NCBI RefSeq assembly: GCF_001590795.1
Contig: NZ_JXDL01000001.1
Location: forward strand, 105,911 to 169,910
Length of the DNA: 64,000 nucleotides
Source: Bradyrhizobium sp. AT1
GTDB taxonomy: Bacteria; Pseudomonadota; Alphaproteobacteria; Rhizobiales; Xanthobacteraceae
Direction: 5' to 3'
The notes beneath the pieces are model-generated. The model saw only the letters and a list, made by a program, of their open reading frames with translations. It was not told the DNA's origin and ran no database searches. Below are positions 46,744-55,117 of this stretch, piece after piece (position 1 is the stretch's first letter; each line of letters begins with the position of its first letter). The translations under genes and the position numbers were made by a program.

Positions 46744-47595
46744 ATGATTGAACTAATCGACATTTCCTACGTCCGGCTGGGCACGCCGGATCTTGGGCTA
46801 GCGGAGGATTTTGCAACCCGCGTGCTGGGCCTGCAGGTCGGTGAGCGCGGTGGCAAGTCGGTCTATCTGCGCTCCGACCAGCGCGCTCACACGCTCTGTT
46901 ACTACGAGGGCGATCCGCGGGAACAGACGGTGGCCTTCGAGGTTCGTGATGCTGCGGCGCTCGATGCCGCGGCGGGTGTGCTGGAGTCGATTGGTCACCC
47001 GGTCCACCGGGGCACGGCGAGCGAATGTGCCGCACGAAAGGTTCGCGCCTTCATCGGTTTCAAGGATCCGACCGGCAACAGTGTCGAACTCGTGGCCCGG
47101 CCCGAAATGAGCGGCAAACGCTACTACGGCATGCGTGATGCAGGCATCACCGGGTTCAACCATGTCGGCCTGAATTCCATCGATCCGGTGCGCGATGAAA
47201 AGTTCTGGACCACCGTCTGCAATGCGCGGGTCAGCGACCGCATCGGCGACATTGCGCTGATGCGGGTCAATGCGATCCACCATACGCTGGCGCTGGCGCC
47301 CGCCAAGGGGCCCGGCATCCAGCACGTCAATCACCAGGTCGAGAGCAATGATGACGTGATGCGGTCCTTCTATCATTTGACGGAGCAACACGTGCCGATC
47401 GTGTTCGGCCCGGGTCGTCATCCGACCTCGGGCGCCCGTTTCCTGTATTTCCGGGGACCGAACGGCATGGTGTTCGAATATTCGGTCGGGGTCGACGAGA
47501 TCCAGGATGAAGCGGCGCATCGCCCACGCCAGTTCGGGTTCGAGCCGACGAGCCTCTGCATGTGGGGCTCCAAGAGCAATTTCGTCCCGATGTAG
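46744..47595 (+). CDS. Type I extradiol ring-cleavage dioxygenase (VOC, BphC-like)
   Basis: 283 residues with two VOC modules. The iron ligands of the family are visible: His 140 in GFNHVGLNS, His 194 in GIQHVNHQVE and Glu 245 in MVFEYSVG. It would open a catechol-type ring beside the two hydroxyls (meta cleavage) with Fe(II) and O2. It begins 27 bp after its inactive-looking paralogue, with which it shares the tail pattern HRPRQFGFEPTSLCMWGS. The natural diol is presumably the product of the upstream SDR. Confidence 0.9.
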   Translation: MIELIDISYVRLGTPDLGLAEDFATRVLGLQVGERGGKSVYLRSDQRAHTLCYYEGDPREQTVAFEVRDAAALDAAAGVLESIGHPVHRGTASECAARKVRAFIGFKDPTGNSVELVARPEMSGKRYYGMRDAGITGFNHVGLNSIDPVRDEKFWTTVCNARVSDRIGDIALMRVNAIHHTLALAPAKGPGIQHVNHQVESNDDVMRSFYHLTEQHVPIVFGPGRHPTSGARFLYFRGPNGMVFEYSVGVDEIQDEAAHRPRQFGFEPTSLCMWGSKSNFVPM

Positions 47596-47612
47596 GTCGG
47601 AAAGAGTCGCCC

Positions 47613-48623
47613 ATGTCGCTCGTCATCGACGTGCATACGCATGTCGTTCCCTCGCACATACCCGCCGATAGAAGGGGTGGATCGCTCTGGCCGAGCATCG
47701 CGCGCGAAGGCGAAGACGCCAGCGTTATGATCGGCGGCAAGGTGTTTCGCCGGATCGATTCGCGCTGCTGGGATGTGCCTCGCCGTCTCGCTGACATGCG
47801 CGGGGATGGCGTCGATGTTCACGTCCTCTCTCCCATGCCGGAACTGCTGTCGCACTGGTTGGAGCCCGAGGCCGCGGAGGCTCTGGCGGAAATCATGAAC
47901 GCGGACATCGCGCGCATGATGGAGGAAGCACCCGGGCGGTTCGCAGGCATTGGCATGATCTGCATGCAGGATACGTCGCGTGCGGTCAGGCAGATGGAGC
48001 ATATCAAGGCGCTCGGCTTCCGCGGAGTCGAGATCGGCTCGCATATCAATGGAACGCCACTTGGCGCGCCGTCACTCTGGCCGATTTATGAGGCGGCGGA
48101 GGCGCTCGACCTTGTGGTGTTCGTGCATCCTCTGCATCCGGCGGGCGTCGAACGGGTTGGTGCGGCCAGCGAATACGCCGCGATTGCCGTGTTTCCGCTA
48201 GAGACAGCCTTGGCTGCCGTCTCCTTGCTCGCTCATGGCGTGCCTGATCGGTATCCACGTCTCAAGTTTCTGCTCAGCCACGGTGGTGGTGCGCTGCCCT
48301 GGATCCTGCCGCGCCTCGATCAAGGCCGTCAGATTTCGCCGGCGATGCGAGCGGCCATGCAGGACGATCCCTCGAGCATCGCGCGGCGCTTCTGGTACGA
48401 CACGATCGTCTATTCGGAGGACACGCTGCGTTTCATGACACAGGCGCTCGGCGACCACCATATCGTGGTCGGCTCGGACTATCCGTTTGCGATCAAGCAG
48501 CAGCAGCCGGCCGCCTTTGCCGTGCGGGCGCTCGGTGCTGGATCTCCGTGCCTGCGCGACAACGCGGAGGCCCTGCTTGGCATGACATTCGAACCGGCCG
48601 CAATGCGGGAGGTGGCTCGATGA
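47613..48623 (+). CDS. ACMSD-type amidohydrolase (metal-dependent decarboxylase or hydrolase)
   Basis: 336 residues from the ATG at 47613. Amidohydrolase superfamily with His 8 and His 10 in DVHTH, His 172 in FVHPLHP, His 223 in LSHGGG and Asp 289 in VGSDYPF. This pattern fits the 2-amino-3-carboxymuconate semialdehyde decarboxylase group, which removes CO2 from ring-cleavage products or aromatic acids. Directly after an extradiol dioxygenase, action on the ring-opened product is the simplest reading. Its stop overlaps the next start by 4 bp. Confidence 0.88.
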   Translation: MSLVIDVHTHVVPSHIPADRRGGSLWPSIAREGEDASVMIGGKVFRRIDSRCWDVPRRLADMRGDGVDVHVLSPMPELLSHWLEPEAAEALAEIMNADIARMMEEAPGRFAGIGMICMQDTSRAVRQMEHIKALGFRGVEIGSHINGTPLGAPSLWPIYEAAEALDLVVFVHPLHPAGVERVGAASEYAAIAVFPLETALAAVSLLAHGVPDRYPRLKFLLSHGGGALPWILPRLDQGRQISPAMRAAMQDDPSSIARRFWYDTIVYSEDTLRFMTQALGDHHIVVGSDYPFAIKQQQPAAFAVRALGAGSPCLRDNAEALLGMTFEPAAMREVAR

Positions 48624-49117
48624 CCGTGGCTCCAGTGCTGGTGCGGTGCCGTTCGCTGCTTCAGTTCGTCTCACTCGGACCTGTGCCGCCGCGCACCCCG
48701 GGGCGTCCCGATGCCCAGGTGCCGGAGGATCCGACAGCAGGTCCGGCCGTCTACGCGAAACTGCCGCACGTCTATTTTTACGACGCGAACCGTCCCGATG
48801 ATCCCGCGTTCGGGTTTATCGACATCGAGATGTCGGTTCAGCATCGGCCCGACGGTCGTTTCCGGCTCGATCTCTATTGCTCGGGCGACGGACATCAGAG
48901 TGGTGCGGGACTGCCGAGTGGCGAGGGGCTGCGGATCGAACTCCTGGCGGGCGAGGAGGTCGTTGCAGCTGCCTCCTGGCAATTTCGTGAAGTCAGTTCG
49001 GGTCGATGCGATCCGTTGACGTATTCCACGTGGCTGCCGATGAACGCTGACGATTTCGAGCGGATCGACGCGGTTCGGCTACCGCCATCCTCTGCGGTGT
49101 GCAGATTCGATGGTTGA
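48620..49117 (+). CDS. Protein of unknown function in the ring-cleavage cluster
   Basis: 165 residues from the ATG at 48620, ATGA-coupled to the amidohydrolase gene. No motif I recognise. The sequence looks mostly beta (HVYFYDANRPDDPAFGFIDI, GRFRLDLYCSG, EEVVAAASWQFREV), with no signal peptide or membrane segment. Tight coupling suggests a role in the same pathway, either as an accessory subunit or a small isomerase or hydratase-like protein. No function is assigned. Confidence 0.65.
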   Translation: MTVAPVLVRCRSLLQFVSLGPVPPRTPGRPDAQVPEDPTAGPAVYAKLPHVYFYDANRPDDPAFGFIDIEMSVQHRPDGRFRLDLYCSGDGHQSGAGLPSGEGLRIELLAGEEVVAAASWQFREVSSGRCDPLTYSTWLPMNADDFERIDAVRLPPSSAVCRFDG

Positions 49118-49137
49118 TCCGGTTTGCGAGGGTTGAA

Positions 49138-49917
49138 ATGGATTTCGGAATTCGGGGCAGAAGAGCGATTGTCTGCGGCGCAAGCAAGGGTTTGGGCAAG
49201 GGCTGTGCCGCGGCGCTTGCGGGCGAGGGCGCCATTGTCTTCATCGTTGCTCGGCAACCGGCCCCGCTTGAAAGTGCGGCGGCGGACATCGAAAGGCTCA
49301 CCGGCAGTCGTCCTTGCACGGTGATGGGTGACGTGACCACGGCCGAGGGGCGTGCCGCAGTTCTCGCCGCCTGTCCGGATCCCGACATCCTGGTCAACAA
49401 CGCGGGCGGGCCGCCGCCCGGCGACTTCCGCAATTGGGTGCGTGACGACTGGATCAAGGCGCTCGATGCCAACATGCTGTCGCCGATCGAGCTTATCAAG
49501 GCGACGGTCGACAGGATGATCGCCCGGAAGTTCGGCCGCATCATCAACATCACGTCGCACGCAGTGAAGCAGCCCGTCGACATGCTGGGGCTGTCCAATG
49601 GCGCGAGGACGGGCCTGACCGGATTCGTGGCTGGCCTTTCGCGTTCGACGGTCAGGCACAATGTGACAATCAACAATCTTCTGCCCGGCACCTTCGATAC
49701 TGACAGGCTTAAGTCAAATCTGTCGGCCCTGGCACAGCGCTCGGGAAAGTCTGCTGACGAAACGACGGATGCTGTCCGCAGCGCAAATCCGGCCGGGCGA
49801 TTTGGCACGATCGAGGAGTTCGGCGCGGCCTGTGCCTTCTTGTGCAGCGATAAGGCGGGCTACATCACGGGGCAGAACATCCTGATCGACGGGGGAGCCT
49901 ATCCCGGGACGTTCTGA
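49138..49917 (+). CDS. Atypical SDR without the catalytic Tyr-Lys pair (BKR-like)
   Basis: 259 residues from the ATG at 49138 (GAGGGTTGAA upstream). The nucleotide motif reads VCGASKGLGKGCAAAL and NNAGG is normal. At the active site, NITSHAVKQPVDMLGLSNGA then RTG has Ser and Arg where Tyr and Lys are expected. This matches the SDR subgroup resembling beta-ketoacyl reductases but with an incomplete catalytic tetrad. The function of that subgroup is not known. It follows the unknown gene by 20 bp and is the last gene before the TctC-type gene. Confidence 0.85.
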   Translation: MDFGIRGRRAIVCGASKGLGKGCAAALAGEGAIVFIVARQPAPLESAAADIERLTGSRPCTVMGDVTTAEGRAAVLAACPDPDILVNNAGGPPPGDFRNWVRDDWIKALDANMLSPIELIKATVDRMIARKFGRIINITSHAVKQPVDMLGLSNGARTGLTGFVAGLSRSTVRHNVTINNLLPGTFDTDRLKSNLSALAQRSGKSADETTDAVRSANPAGRFGTIEEFGAACAFLCSDKAGYITGQNILIDGGAYPGTF

Positions 49918-49975
49918 GGCCGGCACATTGCAGCGCCGTATCCCGAAGGCCGGACTTCCGTCTTGCTCGCCCAGA

Positions 49976-49993
49976 TCGTAAAGTAGGGTACGA
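49976..49993. promoter_or_regulatory. Weak candidate site of the MarR-type palindrome
   Basis: TCGTAAAG-TA-GGGTACGA shares spacing and half the arm positions with the stronger sites at 52003 and 59435. GATCGTA and TACGATC around it are exact complements. It lies about 80 bp before the TctC-type gene. Confidence 0.3.
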
Positions 49994-50075
49994 TCAAGAA
50001 CAAATCGGGATTGCGCGCCGGCGGCACGGGTGCCGAAACGCGCAACCCGCTGCGGCGGGGCGTGAGGGAGGATCG

Positions 50076-51050
50076 ATGCGGTTTCGCGTTGCGATGACAT
50101 TGTTGCTTGCCGCCACATTCGTCAGTATAGGCGGTGTTCACGCTGTCCCGGCGGAGTCCTACCCGTCACGCAGGATCAATTTCGTCGTGCCATTTCCCGC
50201 GGGCAGTGCGACCGACGCGGTAACGCGACGCCTGGCGGAGAGCATTCGCAGCGAAGCGGGTGTCACGGTTCTGGTGGAGAACAAGCCGGGAGCCGACGGC
50301 AATCTCGCCGCGCTCTCCGTGCTCAAGTCCGACCCTGATGGATATACCGTTTTTGTCACAACCAATTCGACGCAGGCGGCCAACGTCAATCTGTTCAACG
50401 CGATGCCCTATGATCCGGCTGCAGATTTCATGCCTGTGGCGGGGATCATGACCATCCCGATGCTGCTGAGCGTCAGACCAGACTTTCCGGCCAAGAACAT
50501 CGCGGAGTTTATTGCGGTCGCAAAATCGCGACCAAAGCCGCTGTCATTCGGAAGTGGCAATACGTCCAGCAGGGGCGCCGCCGAGTTGTTCCGCCATAGG
50601 GCCGGGATCGACATGCAGCACGTCCCTTATCGCGGAATGCCGCAGGCTTTGACTGACGTGCTGGCCGGCGAAATCGATTGTGTCTTTGCCGACCCTGCCA
50701 GCGCGCAGGGCCTGATTCAGGATGGCCGGTTGCACGTCCTTGCGGTGACGAGCGCGGAGCGGCTTGCGAGCGTGCCGGATGTTCCGACGCTTGCGCAGGC
50801 CGGGTTGTCCGGCGCCGAGCTGACCGCTTGGGTTGGCGTGTTCGTGCGAACAGGTACGCCGTCCGATGTCGTGGCGCAGCTCAGCAAGGTCGTGCTGTCC
50901 TTCGTCAAGAACCAGGACACTGAAGCCTATTTGCAATCCGTCGGCGCCAAGCCGTTTCCGGCTGGACCGGATGAGCTAAAGGCGTTCGAGGAGGCGGATA
51001 CGCGCCGCTGGGCGGAGATCGTCGAGATCGCGAAGATCGAGAAGAAATAG
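50076..51050 (+). CDS. TctC/Bug-family tripartite tricarboxylate transporter binding protein
   Basis: 324 residues with a Sec signal peptide (MRFRVAMTLLLAATFVSIGGVHA). The Bug pattern is clear: YPSRRINFVVPFPAGSATDAVTRRLA, VLVENKPGADGN, YDPAADFMPVAG and the C-terminal RRWAEIVEIAKIEKK. Such periplasmic proteins bind carboxylated ligands for TctAB-type transporters or act as sensors; no tctA or tctB is nearby, so it is an orphan. It ends one base before the convergent MaoC gene. Confidence 0.88.
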   Translation: MRFRVAMTLLLAATFVSIGGVHAVPAESYPSRRINFVVPFPAGSATDAVTRRLAESIRSEAGVTVLVENKPGADGNLAALSVLKSDPDGYTVFVTTNSTQAANVNLFNAMPYDPAADFMPVAGIMTIPMLLSVRPDFPAKNIAEFIAVAKSRPKPLSFGSGNTSSRGAAELFRHRAGIDMQHVPYRGMPQALTDVLAGEIDCVFADPASAQGLIQDGRLHVLAVTSAERLASVPDVPTLAQAGLSGAELTAWVGVFVRTGTPSDVVAQLSKVVLSFVKNQDTEAYLQSVGAKPFPAGPDELKAFEEADTRRWAEIVEIAKIEKK

Positions 51051-51051
51051 C

Positions 51052-51906
51052 TCAAGCGCGAAGAACGGCCGTTCCGCGATCGAGCACGATGACATCCCGT
51101 TCGACGGCGCGCGAACGGAAGCGGACCTGGCCGCCTGCCGCGAAGAACTCAGTCCGGATGGTTTCGCCCGGAAAGACCGGCCGGCTGAAACGAACCGATA
51201 GTGAGTTGAGGCGGCCGGGCACCTCATCCGCGAAGGTGGCGAGGATCGCGCGCGTTGCAATTCCGAGCGTACACAGACCATGCAGGATCGGTCGTTCGAA
51301 CCCGGCCTTCGTGGCGGCCACGGGATCCGCGTGAATGGGATTGTAGTCGCCACTCAACCGATAGATCAGCGCACTTTGCGGCAGGGTCGGGATATCTTTG
51401 ACGTGCGAGGGGGACTGCTCGGAGAGAGGGCTCGGCTCTGGTGGCGCATTGCCGAAACTGCCGTAGCCGCCATCGCCGCGCAGGAAGAGCACACTGCGGA
51501 CGGTCGCCAGTCTCTCCCCCGTATCCGCATCGTTCAGCGACTTGACGAGGTGAAGAACGGCGCCTTTGCCGGCGCCCTTGTCCATCACAGCCGCGATCTC
51601 GTAGCTGGCTTTGACAGTGCCTTCCGGCGGGATCAGATGATGGATTTCGAAGCTTTGCTCGCCGTGCAGCAGCTTGAGCCAGTCGATCTCAAGCTCGGGT
51701 CGTCTTGCCCAAAATCCTGGATGGGCTAGCACGCAGCAGATCGACGGGACTGCCTGCAGGCCTGCTTCGTAGACGAAGCCCAGCTGCGACGGGTCGAGCG
51801 GGTTTGAACCGTAGCCGAGCCCCAAGGCGTACAGCATTGTATCGCGATGGGTGTAGGTGTGGAAAACGGGCTCGAAACGGAAGTTTCGGACGGCTTCGAG
51901 ATTCAA
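51052..51906 (-). CDS. MaoC family enoyl-CoA hydratase (two hot-dog domains), TTG start
   Basis: 284 residues from a TTG at 51906 preceded by GGGGGAGG at 6 bp; the conserved start LNLEAVRNFRFEPVFHTYTH and RDTMLYALGLGYG begins there, and no ATG fits. It has an N-terminal inactive-type hot-dog half and a C-terminal half with the R-hydratase motif YRLSGDYNPIHADPVAA. It resembles the hydratase 2 part of peroxisomal multifunctional enzyme type 2 and hydrates 2-enoyl-CoA to 3R-hydroxyacyl-CoA. It is divergent from the binding-protein gene and shares the palindrome at 52003. Confidence 0.88.
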   Translation of the reverse strand: MNLEAVRNFRFEPVFHTYTHRDTMLYALGLGYGSNPLDPSQLGFVYEAGLQAVPSICCVLAHPGFWARRPELEIDWLKLLHGEQSFEIHHLIPPEGTVKASYEIAAVMDKGAGKGAVLHLVKSLNDADTGERLATVRSVLFLRGDGGYGSFGNAPPEPSPLSEQSPSHVKDIPTLPQSALIYRLSGDYNPIHADPVAATKAGFERPILHGLCTLGIATRAILATFADEVPGRLNSLSVRFSRPVFPGETIRTEFFAAGGQVRFRSRAVERDVIVLDRGTAVLRA

Positions 51907-52002
51907 GATGTCCTCCCCCGCATGTTGTGCATCGACTGCCGAAGCGTGCCGACTGCACCGCTCGCGATGCTCGCAAGGCGGTTGCAATGTTGTCTTCGCG
52001 TA

Positions 52003-52020
52003 TAGTACACAAGTGTACTA
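52003..52020. promoter_or_regulatory. MarR-type operator (site 1)
   Basis: TAGTACAC-AA-GTGTACTA is a perfect 8-bp inverted repeat with a 2-bp centre. It lies between the divergent MaoC gene and the LivK-type binding-protein gene. Four closely related sites occur in other divergent gaps of this cluster. Confidence 0.75.
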
Positions 52021-52042
52021 AGTGGAAGCGGGCGTGCAGGGG

Positions 52043-53362
52043 ATGAGGCGAACAGGAAGCAAAGCTGGGTTTGGAAGCGCTGGCGGATCAAGCCGTTGGG
52101 CCTTGATCCGGGAACGGTTCGGATGGACGGCGTCCCGCCAGGCTTGTCGCGCCATGGTGCAAGTCATGGCGCTCGCCCTCGCTGCCACGCTCGCGACCGA
52201 AGCTGTGGCCGGAGAGAAGAAGTATGGCCCGGGCGTCAGCGACACCGAGATCAGGATAGGCAACACGTCCCCCTACAGCGGCCCGGCGTCTGCCTTCAGC
52301 ATGGTAGCCAAGACGGAGGAGGCCTATTTCCGCAAGATCAACGCGGAAGGAGGGATCAACGGGCGCCGCATCGTCTTCCTGTCCTATGATGACGCCTATT
52401 CGCCACCGAAGACCGTCGAACAGACGCGGCGCCTGGTTGAGAGTAACGAAGTTCTACTGGTCTTCAACGCCATGGGCACCGCGCCGAACTCGGCCGTCCA
52501 GAAGTATCTGAACGCCAAGAAGGTGCCGCAGCTTTTCGTGTCGAGCGGAGCCGCCAAATGGAATGATCCCAAGAATTTCCCGTGGACGATGGGTTTCACC
52601 CCGAGCTATGAGACCGAGGGTTACATCTACGCACAATACGTGCTGCGGGAGCGGCCGGCGGCGAAGGTCGCAATCTTCTTTCAGAACGACGATTTCGGCA
52701 AAGACTATCTCAGAGGCATCAAGCGTGGACTTGGCGACAAGGCGGCGTCAGTCATCGTCGCGGAAGAGGCATTCGACGTTTCGGAACCGACCATCGACTC
52801 CCATCTCGTCAAGCTGAAAGCGAGCGGCGCCGACGTTCTGTTCGATATTGCAACACCCAAATTCGCGGCGCAGGCAATCAAGAAGGTGTCCGAGCTCGAC
52901 TGGAAGCCGCTGCATATCCTCAGCTACGTGTCGGCCTCGATCGGCAGTGTGATCAAACCTGTCGGGTTCGAGAATGCGCAGGGGCTGATCTCGGCGGCCT
53001 ATTTCAAGGATCCGAATGATCCCACATGGAAGGACGATGCTGGCCTCAGGGAGCTCAACGGGTTCCTGGACGCATATTTTCCTGGCGCCGATCGCAGCGA
53101 CACGCTGATCGTCAACGGCTACAACACGGCACAGGCGCTCGTTCATGTGTTGAAGCAATGTGGCGACGATCTCACGCGTGAGAACGTGATGCGGAATGCG
53201 GTCAATATGAAGATGGTCGAGCTGGGAATGCTGCTGCCAGGCATTCGGATGAATACTTCGCCTGGCGATTTCGCGCCGATCAAGGAATGGCAGCTCATGC
53301 GTTTTGAAGGAGCCAATTGGCATCTGTTCGGCGAGACCATGAGCGGCGAGACGAAGAACTAG
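52043..53362 (+). CDS. ABC transporter substrate-binding protein, LivK family (third copy)
   Basis: Up to 439 residues from the ATG at 52043; an ATG at 52154 (MVQVMALALAATLATEAVAG) gives a more ordinary signal peptide and may be the real start. Periplasmic binding fold: EIRIGNTSPYSGPASAFSMV, NAEGGINGRRIVFLSYDDAY, FVSSGAAKWNDPKNFPWTMG. This subfamily is common beside aromatic acid and CoA-ligase genes. No permease or ATPase genes lie in the visible part of this cluster. The perfect palindrome at 52003-52020 is directly upstream. Confidence 0.87.
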   Translation: MRRTGSKAGFGSAGGSSRWALIRERFGWTASRQACRAMVQVMALALAATLATEAVAGEKKYGPGVSDTEIRIGNTSPYSGPASAFSMVAKTEEAYFRKINAEGGINGRRIVFLSYDDAYSPPKTVEQTRRLVESNEVLLVFNAMGTAPNSAVQKYLNAKKVPQLFVSSGAAKWNDPKNFPWTMGFTPSYETEGYIYAQYVLRERPAAKVAIFFQNDDFGKDYLRGIKRGLGDKAASVIVAEEAFDVSEPTIDSHLVKLKASGADVLFDIATPKFAAQAIKKVSELDWKPLHILSYVSASIGSVIKPVGFENAQGLISAAYFKDPNDPTWKDDAGLRELNGFLDAYFPGADRSDTLIVNGYNTAQALVHVLKQCGDDLTRENVMRNAVNMKMVELGMLLPGIRMNTSPGDFAPIKEWQLMRFEGANWHLFGETMSGETKN

Positions 53363-53415
53363 GAAAGGTCTCCGTGGCGGATTGGCGCGCAAGGGGCTTG
53401 GAAGGGAGACGGTGA

Positions 53416-54318
53416 ATGGGACAGCTTTGTGCCGGACGGGTTGCGATCGTGACGGGAGGCGGACGGGGGCTCGGGCGCGAATACGCGGTGATGCTTGCAG
53501 AGCAGGGCGCCAAGGTGGTCGTCAACGATCTCGGCAGCACGGCAGCGGGTGAGGGGGCCGACCTCTCCCCAGCCCAGCAGGTCGTCGAGGAAATCAAGCG
53601 TGCCGGTGGCGATGCCATCGTCAACGGCAACGACGTCAGCGACTGGGCCGGTGCCAAGGCGCTCATCGACGATGCGATCAACACCTTCGGCCGGCTCGAT
53701 GTTCTCATCAACAATGCCGGTATTCTGCGGGACCGCATGATGGTCAGCATGACCGAGGCGGAGTGGGACGCGGTCATCAAGGTGCATCTGAAGGGTACTT
53801 TCGCGCCGTCGCACCACGCCGCGCAATATTGGCGCCAGGAGACCAAGAAGCGCGGTGCGCCGGTGAGCGCCCGCCTCATTAACACCTCATCTGCATCCGG
53901 TCTGTTCGGCAATGTCGGCCAGAGCAACTACGGCGCCGCGAAGGCCGGCATTGCAGCGTTCACAATCATCAGCGCCATGGAGCTGCGGCAATACGGCATC
54001 ACCGTGAACGCAATCGCGCCCCGGGCGCAAACCAGGATGACCGAGGGGCTGAGAGAGCGCACCGAAGACGAGATCAGGCGCCGCAATCCGCGCTGGGTCG
54101 CACCGATCGTGGTCTGGCTCGCGAGCGAGGAGTCCTCCGATGTGACTGGCCGCGTGTTCGAAGCTGGCGATGGAATTCTCAAAGTGGCTGAAGGCTGGCA
54201 TGCCGGTCCGGGAATCGAACCCGTGGAGGATCCGAACGTCCTCGGCCCCAAGGTGGCGGAGCTGATGCAAAAAGCGCGCCCCAATGCCGATATCTGGGGA
54301 CGCGACATCGTTTCATGA
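53416..54318 (+). CDS. SDR, 3-hydroxyacyl-CoA dehydrogenase-like (17-beta-HSD type 4-like)
   Basis: 300 residues with GGGAGACGG before the ATG. VTGGGRGLGREYAVMLAEQGAK, then VVVNDLGSTAAGEG: the NDLG block after the nucleotide site is typical of the dehydrogenase part of multifunctional enzyme type 2. INNAG, a Ser in INTSSASGL and YGAAK complete the active site. It would oxidise the 3R-hydroxyacyl-CoA formed by a MaoC hydratase such as that at 51052. The C-terminal 50 residues extend beyond the SDR core. Confidence 0.88.
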   Translation: MGQLCAGRVAIVTGGGRGLGREYAVMLAEQGAKVVVNDLGSTAAGEGADLSPAQQVVEEIKRAGGDAIVNGNDVSDWAGAKALIDDAINTFGRLDVLINNAGILRDRMMVSMTEAEWDAVIKVHLKGTFAPSHHAAQYWRQETKKRGAPVSARLINTSSASGLFGNVGQSNYGAAKAGIAAFTIISAMELRQYGITVNAIAPRAQTRMTEGLRERTEDEIRRRNPRWVAPIVVWLASEESSDVTGRVFEAGDGILKVAEGWHAGPGIEPVEDPNVLGPKVAELMQKARPNADIWGRDIVS

Positions 54319-54365
54319 GGCTCCCAACGAACTCCTCCCGGAGCACCTCAGGCGGGTGGCAGGCC

Positions 54366-54890
54366 TCAAGCCGCCGCCCGCCGCTTTTTCCGGCTCTTTG
54401 AGGACTGCGTGTCCTCATGCTCGTCCTGTCCGCTCTGGGTTTCGGTGCCGTCCGACATGGCGATGAGGTTGTGCTTCATGGCGAGGAGCGCCTCTGAGGC
54501 CGCTTCCAACTGCTTCCGGTCGATCCCGTTGACGATCCTGGCGTTGAACTTGTCGGTTTCCTTCCGCAACTTCTCGAGGAAGCCGCGGGCCTGCTTGGTG
54601 ACGTAGACGCGCTTGACCCGCCGGTCCACCGGATCGGCCTGGCGTACAACGAAGCCGGAGGACTCCAGGCGATCGATCAGAGCCCCGACGGCCACCTTGC
54701 CGACGTCGAGTTCGTTGGCAAGCTGGGTTTGGGGCAGGCCGTCCTTGCGCGAGATGAAGGCCAGCACCCACCATTGCGAGCGGGTGATCCCGAGCGGCGC
54801 CAACGCCCGATCGAACATCATCCTCCTGAGCCGCGACACGTCATGAATGAGATATCCAAGCCGGAGATCCCAATCGGGCTGTTCAACCAT
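54366..54890 (-). CDS. MarR family transcriptional regulator
   Basis: 174 residues from the ATG at 54890 (AAGGGA upstream); a TTG at 54929 is a less likely start. The winged helix runs from ITRSQWWVLAFISRKDGLPQ through LANELDVGKVAVGALIDRLE to the wing DPVDRRVKRVYVTKQ (residues about 49-107). A long C-terminal helix and a tail rich in Lys and Arg (KSRKKRRAAA) follow. It is divergent from the SDR at 55118, and two copies of the cluster's palindrome lie in the gap, so autoregulation and control of the whole cluster are likely. Ligands of such regulators in CoA pathways are often acyl-CoA thioesters. Confidence 0.92.
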   Translation of the reverse strand: MVEQPDWDLRLGYLIHDVSRLRRMMFDRALAPLGITRSQWWVLAFISRKDGLPQTQLANELDVGKVAVGALIDRLESSGFVVRQADPVDRRVKRVYVTKQARGFLEKLRKETDKFNARIVNGIDRKQLEAASEALLAMKHNLIAMSDGTETQSGQDEHEDTQSSKSRKKRRAAA

Positions 54891-54935
54891 TGATATTTCC
54901 CTTGAGGCGAGTCGGGGGCAGAATTTCAACCAATA

Positions 54936-54953
54936 CCATACACCAGCGTATTT
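54936..54953. promoter_or_regulatory. MarR-type operator (site 2, degenerate)
   Basis: CCATACAC-CA-GCGTATTT keeps the spacing and the inner TACAC and GTA bases of the palindrome. It lies 46 bp upstream of the MarR start. Confidence 0.45.
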
Positions 54954-55022
54954 TAAAGGAAAGGCCGCGAAGTATCGGCGAAAATTGCCTCACTCAACGG
55001 ATTGCGGTCTGATTTACAGAAG

Positions 55023-55040
55023 CAGTACACTAGTGTATTA
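55023..55040. promoter_or_regulatory. MarR-type operator (site 3)
   Basis: CAGTACAC-TA-GTGTATTA matches the perfect site at 52003 in 14 of 16 arm positions. It lies 78 bp before the SDR start at 55118 in the gap that also holds site 2. Confidence 0.7.
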
Positions 55041-55117
55041 ATTGTATTGCGGCGATGGTTCGGCAGGCTGATAATGCCGCGAACCGCAAGAAAAATCCGC
55101 CAGGGAGGGGATTGCCC

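Noticed and set aside
51907..51987. Longer start for the MaoC gene at 51987
   Set aside because: The extra residues look unlike the family, and a TTG at 51906 with a strong ribosome binding site fits the conserved N-terminus.
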